Assembly (NCBI GenBank): GCA_963709555.1
Contig: CAVPWR010000001.1
Location: forward strand, 1-44,811
Length of the DNA: 44,811 bases
From: Sulfurisoma sp963709555
GTDB lineage: Bacteria; Pseudomonadota; Gammaproteobacteria; Burkholderiales; Rhodocyclaceae
Reading direction: 5' to 3'
Part shown: positions 15,236 through 26,799 of the stretch, piece after piece
Numbering within the stretch: the first letter of the stretch is position 1
Layout of the letters: each line of letters starts with the position of its first letter
Position numbers and translations under genes: made by a program
Notes under the pieces: generated by a model
What the model was told of the DNA's origin: nothing
The model's database searches: none
What the model saw: the letters and a program-made list of their open reading frames with translations, nothing else

Positions 15236-15688
15236 ATGAAAGCCAGATTCACCATTGCCAGCCTGCTCGCCGCCCTCGCGGTGCCCGTCCTCGCCCAGAC
15301 CGCCGTGCCGGCGACCCCTGCCACTCCGGCTTCGCCGGCAGTCGCACCGGCGAAGAACCCTGCTGCCACGCCCGGCATCGACCAGCGCCAGATCAACCAG
15401 CAGCAACGCATCGACCAGGGCGCTGCGTCCGGGCAGCTGACCACGAATGAAGCGGCCAAGCTCGACAAGGGCCAGCAGAAGATCCAGAAGCAGGAAGACA
15501 AGGCCAAGGCCGACGGCAAGGTCACCGCGAAGGAACGCGAGCATATGCAGAAGGCGCAGGACAAGCAGAGCGACAAGATCTACAAGGAAAAGCACGACCG
15601 CCAGCGCGACATGGATCACGACGGCAAGAAGGACAAGCAGGGCAAGGGCCAAGGCAAGGAGAAAGGCCAGGGCAAGGGCAAGTCCTGA
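15236..15688 (+). CDS. Secreted Lys/Gln-rich protein of unknown function
   Basis: This is a 150-residue protein with a signal peptide (cleaved near AQT, residue 20), then a Pro/Ala/Thr-rich linker. A helical segment PGIDQRQINQQQRIDQGAAS follows, which recurs in small secreted betaproteobacterial proteins, and the sequence ends in a strongly basic Lys/Gly/Gln-rich tail. The start has AGGAG upstream at about 15221. The charged helix with repeated KxxKxxD patterns and a DHDGKKDKQ stretch could bind ions or polyanions; no function is known to me. It is followed by a strong terminator. Confidence 0.75.
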   Translation: MKARFTIASLLAALAVPVLAQTAVPATPATPASPAVAPAKNPAATPGIDQRQINQQQRIDQGAASGQLTTNEAAKLDKGQQKIQKQEDKAKADGKVTAKEREHMQKAQDKQSDKIYKEKHDRQRDMDHDGKKDKQGKGQGKEKGQGKGKS

Positions 15689-15710
15689 GTCCGGGAACAA
15701 GATTGGCGAA

Positions 15711-15735
15711 AGGCCCGCTCCGGCGGGCCTTTTTG
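15711..15735 (+). terminator. Rho-independent terminator
   Basis: An 8-bp perfect GC stem, AGGCCCGC / GCGGGCCT, with a four-base loop is followed by TTTT. It lies 23 bases after the secreted-protein stop codon and separates that gene from alaS. Confidence 0.9.
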
Positions 15736-15816
15736 CTTCCTGCGCCGCCCATGATGGCCAATTGGTCGCGTAAAATCAGCGTCTTGCCGAATTGCCCGCG
15801 TGAAGCGATTGCCGCC

Positions 15817-18442
<2,626 letters not shown>

Positions 18443-18452
18443 GCGGCGCTAA

Positions 18453-19694
18453 TCACTCATTTTCTCTGCCGATGTTCGAAGCCCAGGCCAGCGCCTGGGT
18501 GAGGCAGGTGTTGATCACCATGTGATCGGCTCCTGCCAGCTGTACGGTGATGTCGTGGCATGCCTGGCCGTCGCTGGTCTCGAGCGCTTCGGCGAGCAGC
18601 AGCAGGCTGCCGAGCTCTCCGCTGCGCGACTCGAGCGCCTCGCGCACGTCGCCGGTCAGATGGATGCCCTTGAGTATCTCTTCCAGCGGCACGCCCATCA
18701 GCGAAGGCATCAGCGACATGATGCCGGCCATGAAGGCGCGGTCCTCGGCCTCGCGGCTGCCCGGATGCAGCTTGCCGGCCAGCAGTTCCATGAGGCGGCC
18801 GCGGGTCGCCGCCAGCTGCAGCAGCGGGCTGGCGATGCTGCCACCTTTCGGATCGGTATAGAGCAGGATCTGCAGCCAGCGCTGCAACTGGCGGCGGCCG
18901 AGCACGGTAATGGCGTGGCGCAGGCTGGTGACCTTGGTACGCACGCCGGTGGCCACCGAGTTGGTCAGCCGCATCAGGTTCATGGCGAGGCCGGGCTCGT
19001 GCTTGAGCACCCCTTCGAGTTCGTGGGTTTCGGCGTCCTCGAGCACGAGTCCGAGCAGTCGCACCAGCGACAGCTGCGAGTGGCCGAGCTTCTTGCCGGC
19101 GATGATGGCCGGCTTGGCGAAGTAGTAACCCTGGAACAGGGCGTAGCCGAGGTCGTGGCAGTATTTGGCCTGTTCGCGCGAATCCACCTTCTCGGCCAGC
19201 AGTTTCAGCGGCCAGTGCTTGAGCGCCTGGGTGGTCCGGGCCAGGCCCGCCTGGTCGAGCGGCATCAGGTCGACCTTGACGATCTCGACCAGGTCGAGCA
19301 GCGGCCGCCACTTGTCCTCGAAATTGACGAAGTCGTCGAGGGCCAGCATGAAGCCGCGTGACTTCAGTTCCTTGCAGCGCTCGACGATCTCGGGGGTGAC
19401 CTCGACCGTTTCGAGCACCTCCAGCACGATCTTGTCGGACGGCAGGATCTCGATGATGTCGGAGAGCAGCAGCGTCGCGTCGCAGTTGATGAAGCCCTTG
19501 TAGGGGCCCAGCGCCTGCTCGATGCCGAGCTCGGCGAAGGCGTGGTTGACCACGCTCGCCGTCGCGGACAGGTCGTCCTGGATGTGTGCCTCGTTTTTCG
19601 CCCGCCCGCTGCGGAACAGCAGCTCATAGGCGAACAGCTCGTGATTGCGGTCGAGGATCGGCTGGCGGCCGATGAAAACTTCTTCAGTGGCCAC
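18453..19694 (-). CDS. EAL-like/HDOD signalling protein (YuxH family)
   Basis: This is a 413-residue protein with an N-terminal EAL-derived domain (residues 1-200) and a C-terminal HDOD domain (about 200-400). The start FIGRQPILDRN and the segment YELLFR replace the catalytic Glu-Ala-Leu context of true phosphodiesterases. Catalytic activity on cyclic-di-GMP is therefore doubtful, and a binding or scaffold role is more likely. The HDOD part lacks a full HD metal site, as is usual. The start overlaps the end of the phosphomannomutase gene by 11 bases, so the two are translationally linked. Confidence 0.88.
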   Translation of the reverse strand: MATEEVFIGRQPILDRNHELFAYELLFRSGRAKNEAHIQDDLSATASVVNHAFAELGIEQALGPYKGFINCDATLLLSDIIEILPSDKIVLEVLETVEVTPEIVERCKELKSRGFMLALDDFVNFEDKWRPLLDLVEIVKVDLMPLDQAGLARTTQALKHWPLKLLAEKVDSREQAKYCHDLGYALFQGYYFAKPAIIAGKKLGHSQLSLVRLLGLVLEDAETHELEGVLKHEPGLAMNLMRLTNSVATGVRTKVTSLRHAITVLGRRQLQRWLQILLYTDPKGGSIASPLLQLAATRGRLMELLAGKLHPGSREAEDRAFMAGIMSLMPSLMGVPLEEILKGIHLTGDVREALESRSGELGSLLLLAEALETSDGQACHDITVQLAGADHMVINTCLTQALAWASNIGRENE

Positions 19695-21072
19695 TGTCGA
19701 ACTTCACCTGCAGGCCGGGCCAGACCGATACGAGTGCAGTCTTGAAGTCGGCCTGGATGCGGGCCAGCGCCGCGGCCGAATCGGCCTCGAAGCGCAGCAC
19801 GATCACCGGCGTGGTATTGGATGCCCGCGCCAGGCCGAAACCGTCGGCGTATTCGGCACGGACGCCGTCGATGGTGATCAGTTGCTTGGCGCCCGGGAAC
19901 CGGCCTTGCTTCTGCAGCCTGGCGATCAGCGTGTGCGGCTCGCCTTCCTCCATCTTGAGGTTGAGCTCCGGCGTGGAAATGGCGTTGGGCAGGTGCTGCA
20001 GCGGCCAGTTGGCATCCGGCCAGCGCGAAACGATCTCGAGCAGGCGCGCACCGGCGTAGGTGCCGTCGTCGAAGCCGAACCAGCGTTCCTTGAAGAACAT
20101 GTGGCCGCTCATTTCGCCGGCCAGCGGCGCGCCGGTCTCCTTGAGCTTGCTCTTGATGATGGCGTGGCCGGTATTCCACATCAGCGGCTTGCCGCCCTGA
20201 TACCTGATCGACTCGGCCACCCAGCGCGAGCACTTGACGTCGTAGATGATCTGCGCGCCGGGGTTGCGCGTCAGCACGTCGGCGGCGAACAGCATCAGCT
20301 GGCGGTCGGGATAGATGATCTCGCCGTCCTTGGTCACCACGCCGAGGCGGTCGCCGTCGCCGTCGAAGGCCAGGCCCAGTTCGGCGTCGGTCTCGCGCAG
20401 GGCGCGGCGTACGTCCTCGAGGTTCTCCGGCTTGGACGGGTCGGGATGGTGGTTGGGGAAGGTGCCGTCGACCTTGCAGAACAGTTCGACCACCTCGCAG
20501 CCCATGCGACGGTACAGCTCGGGGGCGAAGTCGCCGGCGACGCCATTGCCGCAGTCGATCACGATCTTCATCGGCCGCGAGAGCTTGACGTCTTCGACGA
20601 TGCGGCTGATGTAGGCATCCTTGACGTCGGCGTGGCGCACCAGGCCCTGGCCCTCGACGAAGTGGCGCGCCTCGATCATCTGCCGCAGCGACTGGATCAT
20701 CGAGCCGTAGAGCGTTTCGCCGCCGAGCACCATCTTGAGGCCGTTGTAGTCCGGCGGATTGTGGCTGCCGGTGACGGAGACACAACTGCCGGTGCCGAGG
20801 TGGTGTGCCGCGAAGTAGGTGACGGGCGTCGGCACGCGGCCGATGTCGATGACGTCGATGCCGGTCGAGGTGATGCCCTCTGCCAGCGCTGCGGCGAGCT
20901 CCGGACCGGAAAGACGACCGTCGCGGCCGATGACGATGGAGACGAGGCCGCGCTCCTGCGCCTCGGTGCCCAGCGCCTGGCCGACCAAGTGCACCACCTC
21001 CGGCGTCAGCGTCCTGCCGACGATGCCGCGGATGTCGTAGGCCTTGAAGATTTCGGGGGCGAGCGTGCCCAT
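19684..21072 (-). CDS. Phosphomannomutase/phosphoglucomutase
   Basis: This 462-residue alpha-D-phosphohexomutase interconverts hexose 6-phosphate and hexose 1-phosphate for cell-surface polysaccharide and LPS precursors. The active-site Ser loop TGSHNPPDYNG, the metal loop DGDGDR, the sugar-binding GEMSGHMFF and the phosphate-binding C-terminal domain (RASNTTP) are all seen. The N-terminal FKAYDIRG is diagnostic of the AlgC/ManB type. The frame is intact. Heptosyltransferase II nearby fits an envelope-sugar neighbourhood. Confidence 0.93.
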   Translation of the reverse strand: MGTLAPEIFKAYDIRGIVGRTLTPEVVHLVGQALGTEAQERGLVSIVIGRDGRLSGPELAAALAEGITSTGIDVIDIGRVPTPVTYFAAHHLGTGSCVSVTGSHNPPDYNGLKMVLGGETLYGSMIQSLRQMIEARHFVEGQGLVRHADVKDAYISRIVEDVKLSRPMKIVIDCGNGVAGDFAPELYRRMGCEVVELFCKVDGTFPNHHPDPSKPENLEDVRRALRETDAELGLAFDGDGDRLGVVTKDGEIIYPDRQLMLFAADVLTRNPGAQIIYDVKCSRWVAESIRYQGGKPLMWNTGHAIIKSKLKETGAPLAGEMSGHMFFKERWFGFDDGTYAGARLLEIVSRWPDANWPLQHLPNAISTPELNLKMEEGEPHTLIARLQKQGRFPGAKQLITIDGVRAEYADGFGLARASNTTPVIVLRFEADSAAALARIQADFKTALVSVWPGLQVKFDSGH

Positions 21073-21125
21073 GCCTGTCTCCTGACTTATTTTGTTTGAA
21101 GCATTATCCCACCGGGCCGGCGCCG

Positions 21126-21554
21126 TCAGTGGAGGGTTTTTCGCGGCGATTCGGCAGCGGTTTCGGGCGGCGCCGGCGAGGCGTGGTGCAGCACCATGCG
21201 CCAGCCGAGCGGACCGCGCACGTAGACGTTGGTAGCGACGACCGGCGCCCGCACCGATTCGTCGTCGCGCACGGCGATGTGCTCCATCACGGTATTGAGG
21301 GCGGCCAGCGGCCCCTGCACGGTCGTGGGATGCGACAGCCGCACCTGCAGGCGGGCGCCGCCGTCGAAGATGCGGCGCCAGGCTTCGCGGATCGCGGCAT
21401 AGCCGATCAGGCGCGGGCCGCCGGGGTGGATGCAGACGATCTCCTCGTCCTCGGCCCAGACCGTCATCATCGCCTCCAGGTCGGCGCGCTCGAGCGCCTC
21501 GTAGAAGGCGGCCTCGGCGTCCTGCGGCGTAGGGAAGATCGGCTTGTTGGGCAT
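21126..21554 (-). CDS. NTF2-like (SnoaL/DUF4440-type) protein
   Basis: This is a 142-residue single-domain protein with the cone-shaped NTF2-like fold pattern: an N-terminal helix (DAEAAFYEALERADLEAMM), then WAEDEEIVCIHPGG and IREAWRRIF, followed by beta strands ending GWRMVLHHASP. Members bind small molecules or act as ketosteroid-isomerase-like enzymes; no substrate can be given. It lies four bases after the heptosyltransferase stop on the same strand. Confidence 0.8.
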   Translation of the reverse strand: MPNKPIFPTPQDAEAAFYEALERADLEAMMTVWAEDEEIVCIHPGGPRLIGYAAIREAWRRIFDGGARLQVRLSHPTTVQGPLAALNTVMEHIAVRDDESVRAPVVATNVYVRGPLGWRMVLHHASPAPPETAAESPRKTLH

Positions 21555-21558
21555 GCTT

Positions 21559-22558
21559 CTAGTCAGGCACGGCGGCGAGCACTTGATCAGGTGTGAGGTC
21601 CTCGAGGCAGCGCAGGTGCCCCAGCGGGCATTCGCGCTTGAAGCAGGGACTGCACTCGAGATTCAGGGAGAGGATTTTCGCATGCGGCGACAGCGGCGGC
21701 GTGTAGCCGGGGCTGGACGAGCCGTAGAGCGCCAGCAGCGGCCGGTCGAGCGCGGCGGCGACGTGCATCAGCCCGGAGTCGTTGCTGACCACGAGGCGTG
21801 CGCCGGCGATGACGTCGATTGCCTGCTCTAGCGTGGTGCGGCCGCACAGGTTGAGCGCGGCGCCACCGGCGAGGCGGGCGATCTCGTCGCCGACCTCGCG
21901 ATCCTTGGTCGAGCCGATCAGCCAGACCGGAAAGTCGGCGCCGGCGACACGGCGCTGCGAGAGCGGCGAAGTGCCGCGCCGGCCAGCGCTTGGCCGGGCC
22001 GTATTCGGCGCCGGGGCAGAAGACGACGGGGGCGCCACCTTCGGGCAGTCCGAGGGCACCGCGCGCCGCCCGCTGCTGCTCGGGCGTCGAGGTCAGGCGC
22101 GGTTGCGCTGTCGGTCCGTCGGCAGGTCCGGCCAGCGCGGCATAGCGGTCGACGAGCCGCGGCAGGGCGGCCGCGTCGAGACGATGGCGCTCGTTGAGGA
22201 GCAGGTAGCGCGCTTCGCCGTGGTAGCCGATGCGCCGAGGAATGCCGGCGAGGAAAGGCACCAGCGCCGACTTCCACGAGTTGGGGAGTACATAGGCTGC
22301 GGAAAAACCGGCGCTGGCGATACGCCGCGCCAAGGCTCTCCGGCCCGCCCAGTCGAACTCGCCGTGGCCGAAGGGGTTCTCGATGACCGCCGCGATTTCG
22401 GGCATGCGCGCCAGCAGGGGCGCGCTCCATGCCGGTGCGAGGACATGGAGCTCGGCATCAGGGTGCTGCTGGCGCAGCTGCAACAGCAGCGGCTGCATCA
22501 TGATGGTGTCGCCGATCCAGGAGGGGGCGACAATCAGGATGCGATACGGGAGTTTCAG
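21559..22558 (-). CDS. waaF: ADP-heptose:LPS heptosyltransferase II (frame-shifted)
   Basis: This GT9-family enzyme adds the second heptose to the lipopolysaccharide inner core at the cytoplasmic face of the inner membrane. It opens LPYRILIVAPSWIGDTIMMQ, contains the segments CPGAEYGPAKRWP and SNDSGLMHVAAAL, and ends with the Cys-containing ECSPCFKRECPLGHLRC typical of WaaF. The frame is broken once near 21955, after the segment RHFAAL. The start seems to be a CTG at 22558 whose CTGA overlaps the zinc-finger gene's stop; an ATG misread as CTG is possible. The length of about 333 codons is normal. Confidence 0.88.
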
Positions 22559-22779
22559 TGGTGCCCCTTGGGCTTCTCGCCCGTGTAACGGTACTTGGTG
22601 CCGCAATAGGGGCAGGTGGCTTCGCCGGCGGCGTTCTTCAGCACGTCGAGGAAGACGCGGGGGTGGCGCGCCCACAGCGGGCTGTCCGGACGCGGGCAGT
22701 GCAGCGGCAGGTCGTGGGCGGTGATGGCGACTTCGCGTGCGCTATCGTTGGCCGGGGTGGCTTGGCTTGTGCTTGTCAT
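22555..22779 (-). CDS. CHCC-type zinc-finger domain protein
   Basis: This is a 74-residue protein of the zf-CHCC family, related to the mitochondrial complex I accessory zinc subunit. Zinc ligands are visible as a C-x-H region (LHCPRPDSPLWARHPRVFLD) and the later CPYCGTKY. The start at 22779 was chosen because it falls after the ilvE stop (22788) and leaves a normal domain. Its stop overlaps the heptosyltransferase start. Pairing of this small gene with ilvE and waaF is common in betaproteobacteria as far as I recall. Confidence 0.85.
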   Translation of the reverse strand: MTSTSQATPANDSAREVAITAHDLPLHCPRPDSPLWARHPRVFLDVLKNAAGEATCPYCGTKYRYTGEKPKGHH

Positions 22780-22787
22780 GACGATCC

Positions 22788-23708
22788 TCAGACCTGGGTG
22801 AGCCAATCGGAGCGGGCCGGCACCTTGCCGTTGACCACGTCGAAGTAGAGGCTCTGCAGTTTGGTGGTGACGGGTCCGCGGTGGCCCACGCCGATGGTGC
22901 GGCCGTCGAGTTCGCGGATCGGCGTGACTTCGGCGGCGGTACCGGTGAAGAAGGCTTCGTCGGCGATATAGACGTCGTCGCGGGTCAGGCGCTTGGCGAC
23001 GACCTTGTAGCCGAGTTCCTCCGCCAGCGCGATGATGGTGGCGCGGGTGATGCCGATCAGCGCCGAGGCGATCTCAGGTTCGTAGATCACGCCGTCCTTG
23101 ACGATGAACAGGTTCTCGCCGGCGCCCTCGGCGACGAAGCCGTCGACGTCGAGCAGCAGCGCTTCGTCGTAGCCGTGCTCGGTCGCTTCCATGTTGGCCA
23201 GTATCGAGTTGGCGTAAGTGGCGGAAAATTTGGCGCGCGCCATGTTGACATTCACGTGATGGCGGGAGTAGCTCGACGTCTTGACGCGGATGCCCTTCTC
23301 CATGCCCTCTTCGCCGAGGTAGGCGCCCCAGGGCCAGGCTGCGATGGCGACGTGGGTCTTGGCGCCCTTGGGCGAGACGCCCATTTTTTCCGAGCCGTAA
23401 AAGGCGATCGGACGGATGTAGGCCGACTCCAGCTTGTTGGCGCGCACGACTTCCATCTGCGCTGCCATCAGCGTTTCCCTGTCCCAGGGCATCGGCATGC
23501 GATAGATGTGCGCCGAGTTGAACAGGCGGTCCGTGTGCTCCTTGAGCTTGAAGATGGCGGTGCCATTGACGGTCTTGTAGGCGCGCACGCCCTCGAACAC
23601 GGCGAGGCCGTAGTGCAGGGAATGCGTCAGCACGTGGGTGGTGGCTTCGCGCCAGGGCACGAGCTCGCCGTCCTGCCAGATGAAGCCGTCGCGGTCGGAC
23701 ATCGACAT
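22788..23708 (-). CDS. ilvE: Branched-chain amino acid aminotransferase
   Basis: This PLP-dependent class IV aminotransferase interconverts Leu, Ile and Val with their 2-oxo acids using glutamate. It has about 306 residues. The N-terminal THSLHYGLAVFEGVRAY, the PLP-Lys region ARAKFSATYANS, the signature ALLLDVDGFVAEGAGENLF and the C-terminal DEAFFTGTAAEVTPI match IlvE closely. The start MSMSD at 23708 has GGAGA six bases upstream; the longer open frame upstream is rejected. It is divergent from the Nudix gene, with a shared inverted repeat between them. Confidence 0.95.
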   Translation of the reverse strand: MSMSDRDGFIWQDGELVPWREATTHVLTHSLHYGLAVFEGVRAYKTVNGTAIFKLKEHTDRLFNSAHIYRMPMPWDRETLMAAQMEVVRANKLESAYIRPIAFYGSEKMGVSPKGAKTHVAIAAWPWGAYLGEEGMEKGIRVKTSSYSRHHVNVNMARAKFSATYANSILANMEATEHGYDEALLLDVDGFVAEGAGENLFIVKDGVIYEPEIASALIGITRATIIALAEELGYKVVAKRLTRDDVYIADEAFFTGTAAEVTPIRELDGRTIGVGHRGPVTTKLQSLYFDVVNGKVPARSDWLTQV

Positions 23709-23738
23709 GGTGAATCTCCAGCGTTTCTTGGTGGAAAA

Positions 23739-23773
23739 GGCGATTTTATCGGAATTGGCTCGGTAAAATCGCC
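23739..23773. promoter_or_regulatory. 10-bp inverted repeat holding divergent -10 elements
   Basis: GGCGATTTTA (23739-23748) and TAAAATCGCC (23764-23773) are exact reverse complements separated by 15 bases, between ilvE (minus) and the Nudix gene (plus). Each arm contains TAAAAT pointing towards its gene, so the repeat may simply be two facing promoters; it could also be an operator. Neither has a good -35. Confidence 0.45.
23764..23769 (+). promoter_or_regulatory. -10 element (TAAAAT) giving a probably leaderless Nudix mRNA
   Basis: TAAAAT is followed by CGCCCC and then directly by the ATG at 23776. A start site six to seven bases after the -10 would be the A of the start codon. No Shine-Dalgarno sequence is present. 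Confidence 0.45.
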
Positions 23774-23775
23774 CC

Positions 23776-24231
23776 ATGAGCCCCGCTATCTGGAAACCCA
23801 ACGTCACCGTCGCCGCGCTGATCGAGCGCGACGGCCGCTTCCTGCTGGTCGAGGAGGAAACGGATGAGGGCCTGCGCTTCAACCAGCCGGCAGGCCATCT
23901 CGACGAGGGCGAGTCGCTGGTCGCGGCCTGCATGCGCGAGGCACTCGAGGAGACGGCCTGGCACGTCAGGCCGACCGCGCTGGTGGGTGTCTACCAGTGG
24001 CTGCGGCCGCAGCGCGACATCACCTACCTGCGCTTCGCCTTCGCCTGCGAGCCGGTCGCCGAGCAGGACGGGCTGGCGCTCGACGCCGGCATCGTCCGCG
24101 CCGTCTGGCTGACGCCGGAGGAGATAAAGGCCTCGCAGTCCCGCCACCGCAGCCCGCTGGTATGGCAGTGCGTGCAGGACACCCTGTCGGGGCGGCGCTT
24201 TCCGCTCGATCTGATCCGTCACCACGACTGA
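23776..24231 (+). CDS. Nudix hydrolase (NudJ-like phosphatase)
   Basis: This 151-residue Nudix protein removes phosphate from nucleoside or other pyrophosphates. The Nudix box runs from GHLDEGESL to REALEET, with the metal-binding Glu residues conserved; Ala replaces the usual Gly after EET. NudJ-like proteins (thiamine pyrophosphate / nucleoside triphosphate phosphatase) share the start KPNVTVAALIERDGRFLLVEE and sit next to mnmA in E. coli, as here, where mnmA follows one gene downstream. The frame is intact. The start codon lies six bases after a -10-like TAAAAT. Confidence 0.9.
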   Translation: MSPAIWKPNVTVAALIERDGRFLLVEEETDEGLRFNQPAGHLDEGESLVAACMREALEETAWHVRPTALVGVYQWLRPQRDITYLRFAFACEPVAEQDGLALDAGIVRAVWLTPEEIKASQSRHRSPLVWQCVQDTLSGRRFPLDLIRHHD

Positions 24232-24235
24232 CGCG

Positions 24236-24805
24236 ATGCGATGGCTGGCGCTGGTCCTGTTGATGGCCGCGGGCGGGGCCCTCGCCGACGAGTCCGTCGA
24301 TGTCTGCTTCAATTACGGCTGCGCGGCGGAGGAACCGGTGGTGTTCAGCGAATCCCGCATGGCCTGGGTGCGCGAGATGCTCGCGGCCGCCAACTCGTCC
24401 GAGCGCGAGCGCGCGCTGCTGGCGCTGGTTGTCGGCGAGTTGTATGGCTGGGCCGCCGAGCAGACGCCGCTGGGCAACGACAAGGCCGGCAATTACGCCG
24501 ATGGCGGCATGCCGGGGCAGATGGACTGCATCGACCACTCGACCACCACCACGCGCCTGCTGCGCATGATCGCGGATCGCGGCTGGCTGCGCTTCCACCG
24601 CGTGCTCGACCCGATACGCCGTTCTTTCCTGATGACGCAGCATTTCAGTGCGGCGATCGAGGATCTCGGCGACGGCATCAGCGTGATTCGCACCGATGCG
24701 CGGGCTCGTACCTGGGCGGTGGACAGCTGGTATGCCGACAACGGCAAGCCGGCGTGGATCGCGCCCTTCGACAAATGGAAAAGAGATGATGGACCGGACA
24801 TCTAA
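24236..24805 (+). CDS. Secreted protein of unknown function
   Basis: This is a 189-residue protein with a signal peptide (cleavage after GGALA, about residue 17). Mature features are two close Cys (CFNYGC), a central conserved-looking segment MDCIDHSTTTTRLLRMI, and a Trp-rich C-terminus with VDSWYADNGKPAWI. The last segment is organised as in periplasmic transglutaminase/peptidase-like proteins, but I see no clear catalytic triad. It starts five bases after the Nudix stop and overlaps the mnmA start by 20 bases, so the three genes form an operon. Confidence 0.8.
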   Translation: MRWLALVLLMAAGGALADESVDVCFNYGCAAEEPVVFSESRMAWVREMLAAANSSERERALLALVVGELYGWAAEQTPLGNDKAGNYADGGMPGQMDCIDHSTTTTRLLRMIADRGWLRFHRVLDPIRRSFLMTQHFSAAIEDLGDGISVIRTDARARTWAVDSWYADNGKPAWIAPFDKWKRDDGPDI

Positions 24806-25874
24806 AGTGATCGTGGGCATGTCGGGCGGCGTGGACTCCTCCGTCGCCGCGCTGCTGCTGAAGCGCGCCGGCTATGATGTCGTCGGCCTGTTCATGAAGA
24901 ACTGGGAGGACGACGACACCGAGGAATACTGCTCCTCGCGCCAGGACCTGATCGACGCCGCCGCCGCGGCCGACGTGATCGGCATCGACCTCGAGGTGGT
25001 GAATTTCTCGGCCGAGTACAAGGACCGGGTCTTCGCCGACTTCCTCAGCGAGTACCAGGCCGGGACGCACGCCCAACCCCGACGTGCTGTGCAATTCCGA
25101 GATCAAGTTCAAGGCCTTCCTCGATCACGCGCTGCGCCTGGGCGCCGACAAGATCGCCACCGGCCACTACGCCCAGGTGCGCGAGTTTCTCGGCGAGTGG
25201 CAATTGATGAAGGCCGAGGACGGCACCAAGGACCAGAGCTACTTCCTCTATCGCCTGAACCAGGCGCAGCTGTCGAAGACGCTGTTCCCGGTCGGCCACC
25301 TCTACAAGCGCGACGTCCGGAAGATCGCCGAAGAGGCCGGCCTGCCCAACCACGCCAAGAAGGACTCGACCGGCATCTGCTTCATCGGCGAGCGGCCCTT
25401 CCGCGAGTTCCTCGCGCGCTACCTGCCGAAGCAGCCGGGCGAGATCCGCCGCCTCGACGACGAGCGCGTCATCGGCAAACACGAAGGGCTGATGTACTAC
25501 ACCCTGGGCCAGCGCGAGGGCCTCGGCATCGGCGGCGTCAAGGACGCGCCGGAGGAGCCGTGGTTCGTGTGCGCCAAGGACATGGCGAAGAACGTGCTCT
25601 ACGTCGTGCAGGGCCACGATCATCCGGCGCTGCTGAAGCGACCGGCTGAGCGGCGGCCAAGCTGTCGTGGGTGTCGGGCAGGGCGCCGCACACCCACTGG
25701 GTCTATGCCGCCAAGACGCGCTACCGCCAGCCCGACGCGGCCTGCGAGGTCGAGCGCGTCGATGCGAACGAATGCGAAGTCGCCTTCGCCGCGCCGCAGT
25801 GGGCGGTGACGCCGGGGCAGTCGGTGGTGCTGTACGAAAGCCTGGTCTGTCTCGGTGGCGGCATCATCGTCTGA
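24786..25874 (+). CDS. mnmA: tRNA-specific 2-thiouridylase (frame-shifted)
   Basis: This is the cytoplasmic enzyme that thiolates U34 of tRNA-Glu, -Gln and -Lys. It has the PP-loop SGGVDSS near the N-terminus and the tRNA-contact segment GLFMKNWEDDD. The catalytic Cys regions are VLCNSEIKF and STGICFIGER, and the C-terminal beta-barrel begins WVYAAKTRYRQPD. Three single-base insertions break the frame: near 25066 (before the RTPNPDVLCN motif), near 25639 and near 25657. Removing them restores the standard protein of about 361 residues. The start ATG at 24786 or 24789 lies within the end of the previous gene. Confidence 0.93.
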
Positions 25875-26799
25875 ATCCGTCCTGTCCCCGCGGGCGATCC
25901 GGCTCACCGCCTGGACCGTCGCGCTGGCCGCCGCCGGCTATCTCGGCCTCTCGTTGTGGGCCGGCTGGCGCGAGGTCGCGGCCGCCTTCGTCCGCGCCGG
26001 CATCGTCGTGGTCGTCGGCATGCTGGCGCTTTCGCTGGTCAACTACCTGCTGCGCTTCGTCCGCTGGCAGCACTACCTGGCCATCCTCGGCCACGACGTG
26101 CCATGGCGGCCGTCCGGCCGCATCTACTTCGCCGGCTTCGCGCTGACCACCACGCCGGGCAAGATGGGCGAACTGCTGCGCGGGGTGATGCTCAAGCCCT
26201 TCGGCGTACCGCTGACCGAGAGCACCGCCGCCTTCTTCTCCGAGCGCGCCGCCGACCTGCTGGCGATCCTGCTGCTCTCGACCGCGGTGTTCTGGCTCTA
26301 CCCGCACGGCGCGCCGCTGGTGGCCGGAACGCTGGCCGTCGTCGCGGCGGTCATCGTCGCCGTGCAGTTTCCCGGCTGGATCCACGCCATCGACGCCTGG
26401 GCCGTGCAGCGGGGCGGACGCTGGGCCGCGCTGGCCAAGCTGTGCGAACTGGTGCTGGGCTTCCGTCGCTGCTTCCGCTGGACCACGCTGTCGTGGGCGC
26501 TGCTGCTCGGCGTCGTCGCCTGGGGCGCGGAAGCCGTCGCCTTCCACTGGCTGCTCGTCGCCCTCGGCCATCCGTTGCCGCTGCCGCTGTCGGTGTTCAT
26601 CTACGCCTTCGCCATGCTGGTCGGCGGACTCTCCTTCCTGCCCGGCGGCCTCGGCGGCAGCGAGGCTGTGATGGTAGCGCTGCTGATCGCCAACGGCCTG
26701 CCGGAGCCTGTAGCCGTGTCGGCGACCATCCTCTGCCGGCTGGCGACGCTGTGGTTCGCCGTGGCGCTGGGCGCGGTGGCGCTCGCCCGGAGCCGCTGA
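25855..26799 (+). CDS. UPF0104/lysylphosphatidylglycerol-synthase-type flippase-like membrane protein
   Basis: This is a 314-residue polytopic membrane protein with about eight hydrophobic segments. The family signatures TTPGKMGELLRGVML and ERAADLLAIL in the first half and LPGGLGGSEAVMVALL in the second half are clear. It is the membrane half of MprF without the synthase domain; such proteins are thought to move lipids or polyprenyl-linked sugars across the inner membrane. The start is a GTG at 25855 inside the end of mnmA, and its TGA overlaps the next ATG (TGATG). Linkage to the DprE1/DprE2-like pair suggests a polyprenyl-phosphate-sugar substrate, which is inference. Confidence 0.88.
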   Translation: MAASSSESVLSPRAIRLTAWTVALAAAGYLGLSLWAGWREVAAAFVRAGIVVVVGMLALSLVNYLLRFVRWQHYLAILGHDVPWRPSGRIYFAGFALTTTPGKMGELLRGVMLKPFGVPLTESTAAFFSERAADLLAILLLSTAVFWLYPHGAPLVAGTLAVVAAVIVAVQFPGWIHAIDAWAVQRGGRWAALAKLCELVLGFRRCFRWTTLSWALLLGVVAWGAEAVAFHWLLVALGHPLPLPLSVFIYAFAMLVGGLSFLPGGLGGSEAVMVALLIANGLPEPVAVSATILCRLATLWFAVALGAVALARSR

